Part shown: positions 59,251 to 64,000 of the stretch, piece after piece | How positions within the stretch are numbered: position 1 is the stretch's first letter | How the letters are laid out: every line of letters begins with the position of its first letter | Assembly (NCBI GenBank): GCA_050747885.1 | Contig: JBOGJO010000034.1 | Location: 1-64,000 of the forward strand | DNA: 64,000 nucleotides | Origin: CAWEYG01 sp050747885 | Lineage (GTDB): Bacteria > Acidobacteriota > Thermoanaerobaculia > UBA5066 > DATFVB01 | Reading direction: 5' to 3' | The notes under the pieces: model-generated | Told to the model about the DNA's origin: nothing | The model's input: only the letters and a program-made list of their open reading frames with translations | Databases searched by the model: none | Translations under genes and position numbers: made by a program

Positions 59251-60006
59251 TTATTTCGCGGTCAGGTGAAAGTCCAGCGTCGCGGTTTTCCCCGCGACGA
59301 CCGTCACCGGCGTCGTTTTTTCTCCAGCGGCCTCGTGCCAGGCGACCAGCGCGTAGGTTCCGGGCGGCACGTCGTCGATCTCGAATTTTCCCTCGGCGTC
59401 GGTCGTCGCGAAATACGGGTGATCGAATTCCAGGATCCACGAGCGCATCCACTCGTGGACGTCGCACTTGACCCGCAGGATGGTGGCCTGGGGCGGGAGG
59501 GGCTTGACGACCGAGAACCCTTTGAAGGGAAGCGCCACGTTGTAGAGCGTCGCGTTCGTGGCGGCGATCTGCGGGTGAGTGTTGTGGAGGATGGGATCGT
59601 CCGAGACGACCTTGAGCTGCTGGCCCACGCAGGCGCCCTGGACGCGCGGGCGAAACATGCAGTGCTCGTTGGTCAACGTGATCGGACTCGTGGGTTTCGC
59701 CTTCCCCTTCGAAATGTCCTTGATGTAGACCTCGACGTTGGCGAGACCTCCCGACTTTCCGACGTCGTAGAGGGGGTTGACGATCGTCTTCCCGCAGTAA
59801 TCCTGGTTTTTCGTCGTCTTGATGGGGGCGATGGCCGGAGCGGGTCCGCTCAATTTCACGACGCCGCTGATCTTTCCACCGTTGGCCACCGTTTCGACCT
59901 GGTACGGGGCCGCGAGGGCCATGGGGACTGCTGCCAGAATGACAACAATTCCAGCGAGGCACGATTTCAGGACGCGCGAAACCGAGGATTTGCGGGCGGT
60001 TTTCAT
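59251..60006 (-). CDS. Exported cupredoxin/carboxypeptidase-regulatory-like protein
   Basis: A 251-residue protein with a signal peptide (about residues 1-32). The middle holds a cupredoxin-like site with His residues in DDPILHNTHPQI and Cys/His in RVKCDVHEWMRSWI; the C-terminus is a carboxypeptidase-regulatory Ig fold (GKFEIDDVPPGTYALVAWHE). Likely binds copper in the periplasm. First gene of the cbb3 operon, with ribosome site AGGAG and a notably A/T-rich leader upstream (60007-60060). Confidence 0.82.
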   Translation of the reverse strand: MKTARKSSVSRVLKSCLAGIVVILAAVPMALAAPYQVETVANGGKISGVVKLSGPAPAIAPIKTTKNQDYCGKTIVNPLYDVGKSGGLANVEVYIKDISKGKAKPTSPITLTNEHCMFRPRVQGACVGQQLKVVSDDPILHNTHPQIAATNATLYNVALPFKGFSVVKPLPPQATILRVKCDVHEWMRSWILEFDHPYFATTDAEGKFEIDDVPPGTYALVAWHEAAGEKTTPVTVVAGKTATLDFHLTAK

Positions 60007-60086
60007 TAAAATCTCCTAAAGAATAAATTAAAAATACGGCTCCCCGGAAAGAGTGTCAAGCGAAAAAATGAGTTCGCGGCCGGAAT

Positions 60087-60320
60087 CTACACAGGCCGGG
60101 GAGGCTCGGGGAGACGCCCGGTCGTGAGCGCGAGGTGCCCCAGGAGCTCGAACGCGAGAACCGCGCCCGTCAGCAGGTCCACCCCGCGGGCGAGCGAGGG
60201 CGGCAAGCTCTGCCAGAGCCCCAGCGAGTCGAGAAGCAGGTATGCCGCCGCGAAAAGGAAGATCCAGACGAAGCCGAGGAGCATGCCGCGACCGAGCCAG
60301 TTCACTTTTGTCATAGTCAT
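60087..60320 (-). CDS. Small membrane protein
   Basis: A 77-residue protein (start ATG 60318-60320, or two codons later) with two helices (LGRGMLLGFVWIFLFAAAYLL and DLLTGAVLAFELLGHLAL). No family recognised. It lies 80 bp upstream of the cupredoxin-like gene on the same strand. Confidence 0.6.
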   Translation of the reverse strand: MTMTKVNWLGRGMLLGFVWIFLFAAAYLLLDSLGLWQSLPPSLARGVDLLTGAVLAFELLGHLALTTGRLPEPPRPV

Positions 60321-60379
60321 CGAAGTATGAAGCCGAAAGTTCGGCGCGTCAATCGCCCGCGCCGCCGTATACTCGCGGG

Positions 60380-60871
60380 ATGCCCGGTCTCGCAAGGCTG
60401 ACGATCGAAACGGTTTTCACCGCATATGTCGTTCCGGCACTGCTGACGCCAGTTGTCTGGCTGGGAACGATCGCTTCTCGCAAGCTGCATCCGGTCGGGG
60501 CGTCGCCGGAAGCGCGGATCGCCAGGATCGAGCGCGCCTATGTTGCCCTCGGAGCGCTCTTGCTCGCGCTCGGGCTCGCGGCATGGGCGGGCGTTCCGGT
60601 CGAGCGGGGGGGGCGGGCAATGACTTACGCCGCGTGGGCGATGTACGTGGCGCTCAACCTGCTGTTCGCCGGGCTGGTCGGCGCGATGGCGACGGGCTAT
60701 CCGAAACTTCCCGAAGGGCGCCGCCGAGATCGGCTTTTCGTTCGCTTTCTCGTGGAGACGGCTTTTCAGCCGATCGTGACCGCGGGGACCTTCCTGCTTC
60801 TCTACCGCCTGCTTCGCGTCGTCTTCCACCGTACGATCCCGGTCCTGGGCGCCGTGCAGGAGGGGATCTGA
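60380..60871 (+). CDS. Membrane protein of unknown function
   Basis: A 163-residue protein with four hydrophobic segments (first FTAYVVPALLTPVVWLGTIA, last ITAGTFLLLYRLL-like VTAGTFLLLYRLLRVV). No family recognised. It is convergent with the copper ATPase gene (3 bp apart) and divergent from the small membrane protein at 60087. Confidence 0.7.
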   Translation: MPGLARLTIETVFTAYVVPALLTPVVWLGTIASRKLHPVGASPEARIARIERAYVALGALLLALGLAAWAGVPVERGGRAMTYAAWAMYVALNLLFAGLVGAMATGYPKLPEGRRRDRLFVRFLVETAFQPIVTAGTFLLLYRLLRVVFHRTIPVLGAVQEGI

Positions 60872-60874
60872 CGG

Positions 60875-62920
60875 TCAGAGCCTGATCGAGCGAAGTCGCG
60901 AGGAGTTTGCGACCACCAGGAGGCTGGAGGCGACCATCGCCGCCGCGGCCACGATGGGGGCGAGTCGTCCGGCGGCTGCGAGACCCAGACCCGCGACGTT
61001 GTAGAAGAACGCCCAGAAAAGGTTCTGTCGGATCGTCCGCAGCGTGCGCCGCGCCAGTCGCAGGAGGCGCGGAATGGTCCGGAGATCGTTTCCGAGGACC
61101 GTGACCGAGGCATGTTCCCGGGCGAGATCCGCGGCGTTCCCGAAAGCCACGCCCACGTCCGCGGCGTCGAGCGCAGCGGCGTCGTTCACGCCGTCGCCGA
61201 CCATCGCCACGACTCCCCCGGTGGCGGCGCGGCGCAATCCAATGGAGGCGACTTTGCCGGCCGGCGAAAGCTCCGCCTCCGCGCCGGCAATCCCGAGATC
61301 GCGGGAAATCGTCGCGACGACGGCCTTCCGGTCCCCGGACAGCATTGCAACCTCGATTCCGTCTGACGCCAGGCTCGACAGGGCCTCCCGCGCTTCGGGC
61401 CGGATCGTGTCTTCGAGAACGGCGCTTCCCGCAAAACGGCCGTCGAGCGCGCAGAGCAACTCGATCCCGTCGGGAGGCTCCGGGACGGGAATCGCGATTC
61501 CCCGATCGCGCAGAAGGCGCCGGGATCCCACCAGGACAAGGGTTCCGTCCACGCGGCCTTCGGCCCCGCCGCCCGCGATCGACCGGATCTCCTGCGCCCG
61601 GGGAACCTCGAGACGCCGCCGGGCGGCCTCGATCTCGACGGCGGAGGCGAGGGGATGAACGATTCCGGCTTCGATCGCCGCGGCCGCGCCGAGCGCCGCA
61701 TCCTCCAGAGTGGATCGGGCAATCGCCGGGCGCCCCGCGGTCAGCGTGCCGGTCTTGTCGAAAATCACCGTCCGAACTCTCGCCAGGGCCTCGAGAGCCT
61801 GGCCGCTGCGGACGATCACGCCCTGCGCGGCCGCCTGGGACAGGGCGATCGTCGTCGCCAGCGGCGTCGCGAGCCCGAGCGCGCAGGGGCAGGCGACGAC
61901 GAGCACCGAGAGCGCCGCCAGGAAACCCGATCGCCAGTCGCGCCCCAGAATCCCCCAGCCGAGAAGACTCGCGGCGGACAACGCGAAGACGAGAGGGACA
62001 AACGCCGAAGCGACCCGGTCGGCGAGGATGGCGATCGGGGCCCGCCGGGCCCGAGCCTCGAGAGCCAGCCGGTGAACCCGGCTGGCCAGAGTTTCGGTCA
62101 CGCCGGAGGATCGAATCTCGAGCGCCCCGTCGAGCGCCGTCGAGCCCGAGAACACCCTGTCGCCGGCGCCCACGCGTCTCGGGACCGACTCGCCGCTGAG
62201 CGCGGACTCTTCGACGTCGGAGGAGCCGTCGCGCACGACGCCGTCGACGGGGATCTTCTCGCCCGCTCGAACCAGGACGATGTCGCCCGCGGACAGAGCG
62301 CCGACGGGAACCTCGACGGAATCGAATCCCTTCCGGACGCGCGCCGCGCCAACGGTGCCGTCGACGACGTCGCGCAGCGCCGCCGTGGCGCGCTCCCGCG
62401 CCCGGGCGTCGAGGTAACCGCCGAGCGTGACAAGCACGAGAATCATCGTGGCCGAGTCGTAGTACGTGCCGAATCTTCCCGAAATCGTCGAGATCGCGGA
62501 GGCCCCGATCGCGGCGAGGCTGCCGCCGGAAATCAGGAGGTTCACGCCGATGGTTCCGCGGCGCGCCGCGGCGAGCGCGGAGGCGAGCATCGGCGCTCCG
62601 AGGAGGAGATAAACCGCCGTGGACAGGCCGAGCATGATCCAGGACGTCGTGTGGAGGATCGGGAGGCCAAGAGCTCGGTAGGAGCCCACATAGAGGAGAG
62701 ACTGGAACAGCATGACGTTTCCCGCGAGAATCGCCGACAGGGCGAGCTTCGCGAGATACCAGCCGCTCTCGCCGCCGGCCTCCCCGACGAGGTGGAAGAC
62801 CGTTCGGCAGCCGGCGCAGCAAAACGCGCGCCCTTCGTCCCGAACCGCGCGGGACGGCAGGGGAAGCTCGCAATGCGCACAGAGGTCCGTCGCCAGCGGC
62901 GGGTTTTGCGTGTAGGGCAT
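60875..62920 (-). CDS. ccoI: Copper-type P1B ATPase for cbb3 assembly (CcoI)
   Basis: A 681-residue heavy-metal P-type ATPase. The N-terminus has CAHCELPLPS and FCCAGCRTVFH (a CcoI-type metal-binding module), then eight membrane helices with CPCALGLATPL as the metal motif, the phosphorylation site FDKTGTLTAGRP, a GxG nucleotide-binding domain and GDGVNDAAAL. CcoI supplies copper to the cbb3 oxidase whose operon lies 0.9 kb downstream. The ATG at 62918-62920 is the first start before LCAHC; the frame is open further upstream but without conserved sequence. Confidence 0.93.
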   Translation of the reverse strand: MPYTQNPPLATDLCAHCELPLPSRAVRDEGRAFCCAGCRTVFHLVGEAGGESGWYLAKLALSAILAGNVMLFQSLLYVGSYRALGLPILHTTSWIMLGLSTAVYLLLGAPMLASALAAARRGTIGVNLLISGGSLAAIGASAISTISGRFGTYYDSATMILVLVTLGGYLDARARERATAALRDVVDGTVGAARVRKGFDSVEVPVGALSAGDIVLVRAGEKIPVDGVVRDGSSDVEESALSGESVPRRVGAGDRVFSGSTALDGALEIRSSGVTETLASRVHRLALEARARRAPIAILADRVASAFVPLVFALSAASLLGWGILGRDWRSGFLAALSVLVVACPCALGLATPLATTIALSQAAAQGVIVRSGQALEALARVRTVIFDKTGTLTAGRPAIARSTLEDAALGAAAAIEAGIVHPLASAVEIEAARRRLEVPRAQEIRSIAGGGAEGRVDGTLVLVGSRRLLRDRGIAIPVPEPPDGIELLCALDGRFAGSAVLEDTIRPEAREALSSLASDGIEVAMLSGDRKAVVATISRDLGIAGAEAELSPAGKVASIGLRRAATGGVVAMVGDGVNDAAALDAADVGVAFGNAADLAREHASVTVLGNDLRTIPRLLRLARRTLRTIRQNLFWAFFYNVAGLGLAAAGRLAPIVAAAAMVASSLLVVANSSRLRSIRL

Positions 62921-62992
62921 CCCGATCGCGATGATACTTCGCCGAGCCTGGAGGCCCGGCCGCCGGGCCGTGGAGAAGATAGAATCTCTCCC

Positions 62993-64000
62993 GTGATCGT
63001 TCCCGACGCGCTCGGTCGCCCTCTCCGAAACCTGCGCGTTTCGGTCACCGACCGCTGCAACCTGCGCTGCCAGTACTGCATGCCGGAGCGCGAGTACGCA
63101 TGGCTCCCGCGAAAGGACATCCTCGATTTCGAAGAGGTGGCCAGCCTCGTCGATGCGTTCACGGATCTCGGGGTCGAGAATGTGCGTTTGACCGGAGGAG
63201 AACCGCTCGTGAGGCGCGATCTCGCGGCGCTCGTTCGGCTGCTTTCCGGAAGGCCCGCGATCCGGGACCTCGCGATGACGACCAACGGCGTGCTGCTCTC
63301 CGAGAGCGCCGCGGCGCTGCGCGCCGCGGGCCTGAGGCGCCTCACGGTGAGTCTCGACACGCTCCGCCCGGAGCGGTTCCGCGAGATCACGCGCTTCGAC
63401 GACCATGCCCGGGTGCTCGCCGGGATCGACGCCGCCTGCCGAGCCGGGTTCGAATCGGTCAAGATCGACGCGGTCGTGATCCGCGGCGTCAACGACGATG
63501 AGCTCGCGGCGCTGCTCGAATACGGCAAGACGTCGGGCGCGGAAGTTCGCTTCATCGAATACATGGACGTGGGCGGAGCGACGCGCTGGTCGCGGGAGAA
63601 CGTCGTCTCGAGGGCGGAGATGCTCGGCACGCTGGCGCGCCGCTTCGGGCCGATCGAGCCTCTCTCCGAAAGGTCCTCGGCGCCGGCCGAGCGCTTTCGC
63701 CTTGCCGACGGAACGGTTTTCGGGATCATCGCGTCCACGACGGCGCCGTTTTGCCGCTCCTGCGACCGCAGTCGCCTGACCGCGGACGGTGTCTGGTACC
63801 TGTGTCTCTATGCTTCCCGCGGGGCCGATTTGCGGGGGCCGCTGAGGGCCGGGGCGTCGCGCGAGGAGCTCAAGGCCCTGATCGAATCGACGTGGCGCGT
63901 TCGGGCGGATCGGGGCGCCGAGGAGCGGCTCGGCGTGCGGAACCGCTCCCCGCTCGTTCGGATCGGCTCGCTCCGGCAGGATCCGCACCTCGAGATGCAC
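62993..64000 (+). CDS. moaA: GTP 3',8-cyclase MoaA (runs off the right edge)
   Basis: A radical SAM enzyme of molybdopterin synthesis. The 336 codons in the window include the SAM cluster motif CNLRCQYCMPERE, GGEPLVRRDL, and the C-terminal second cluster FCRSCDRSRLTADGVWYLC (CxxC...C). The start is a GTG at 62993; the ORF passes the window end, but family length suggests only a few codons are missing (it stops at HLEMH, where homologues end MxxIGG). Divergent from ccoI. Confidence 0.92.
   Translation, partial: MIVPDALGRPLRNLRVSVTDRCNLRCQYCMPEREYAWLPRKDILDFEEVASLVDAFTDLGVENVRLTGGEPLVRRDLAALVRLLSGRPAIRDLAMTTNGVLLSESAAALRAAGLRRLTVSLDTLRPERFREITRFDDHARVLAGIDAACRAGFESVKIDAVVIRGVNDDELAALLEYGKTSGAEVRFIEYMDVGGATRWSRENVVSRAEMLGTLARRFGPIEPLSERSSAPAERFRLADGTVFGIIASTTAPFCRSCDRSRLTADGVWYLCLYASRGADLRGPLRAGASREELKALIESTWRVRADRGAEERLGVRNRSPLVRIGSLRQDPHLEMH

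Noticed and set aside
60654..62873. A 739-codon open frame on the minus strand, offset from the copper ATPase
   Set aside because: Shifted frame of the ATPase gene; almost only Arg, Gly, Pro and Ser.
1..64000. CRISPR array, rRNA genes, integrase, transposase, or replication origin
   Set aside because: I looked for regularly spaced repeats, rRNA sequence, recombinase motifs and iteron-like clusters and saw none.

Overview
The window is about 64 kb of high-GC DNA (codon third positions are almost all G or C) that reads as an ordinary chromosome from a Gram-negative, respiring bacterium. TonB-dependent and beta-barrel outer-membrane proteins, a cbb3-type oxidase, many small zinc-ribbon proteins, a Ser/Thr kinase with TPRs, CBM9-type surface proteins and a panB-panC-panD cluster next to a deoxynucleoside kinase are together most like an Acidobacteriota-type lineage. 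That placement is an inference from gene content, not from a marker gene.

Layout. 1-16 kb: exported enzymes (amidohydrolase, aldo/keto reductase, alpha/beta hydrolase, PfpI), an NTP/NDP-exchange-like MFS carrier, a LytS/LytTR two-component pair, an AraC regulator, tsaD, and a CGNR regulator divergent from a small EamA-type membrane protein. 16-23 kb: racemase, an aminotransferase coupled to an omega-amidase, a selB interrupted by one in-frame amber codon, then a YqeY-CYTH-nucleotidyltransferase operon linked by 4-bp overlaps. 23-32 kb: pseudopilin, ComEA-like protein, ubiX-ubiA, deoxynucleoside kinase, panB-panC-panD-thiG, a zinc-ribbon protein with a clear terminator, and cysteine/cystathionine enzymes. 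32-40 kb: cutA, trpS, a response regulator, DNA polymerase IV, a large BNR/sortilin-type exported protein, a VOC protein with a histone-like tail, and tRNA-Arg(TCG).

From 39.9 to 48.6 kb lies what looks like a genomic island: an intact tRNA-Arg on the left, a 45-bp copy of the tRNA 3' half on the right, and an 88-bp direct repeat just inside each end. The cargo, all on the minus strand, is a DUF2946-like secreted protein, a TonB-dependent receptor, a protein in which a DUF318/SO_0444-type permease is fused to an HflK-like SPFH domain, two more SPFH proteins, and a protein made of four zinc-finger repeats with an exact 38-residue period. The three permease/SPFH genes overlap by 4 bp each and are clearly one translational unit. 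I consider this cluster the most likely undescribed system in the window: a metal permease built into an SPFH membrane scaffold, supplied by its own outer-membrane receptor.

From 48.6 kb to the end: two unknown exported or membrane proteins, a Ser/Thr kinase, and a rearranged cbb3 oxidase operon (SafE, CcoS, a CcoO fused to a diheme cytochrome and carrying two EF-hand loops, CcoN, a 51-residue CcoP-N/CcoQ-like peptide, a separate diheme cytochrome, a c-heme-bearing outer-membrane barrel, a cupredoxin-like protein). CcoI, the copper ATPase for the oxidase, follows, and moaA runs to the right edge. Two genes carry apparent lesions (selB amber codon, CBM9-protein frameshift) that may be real or sequence errors.
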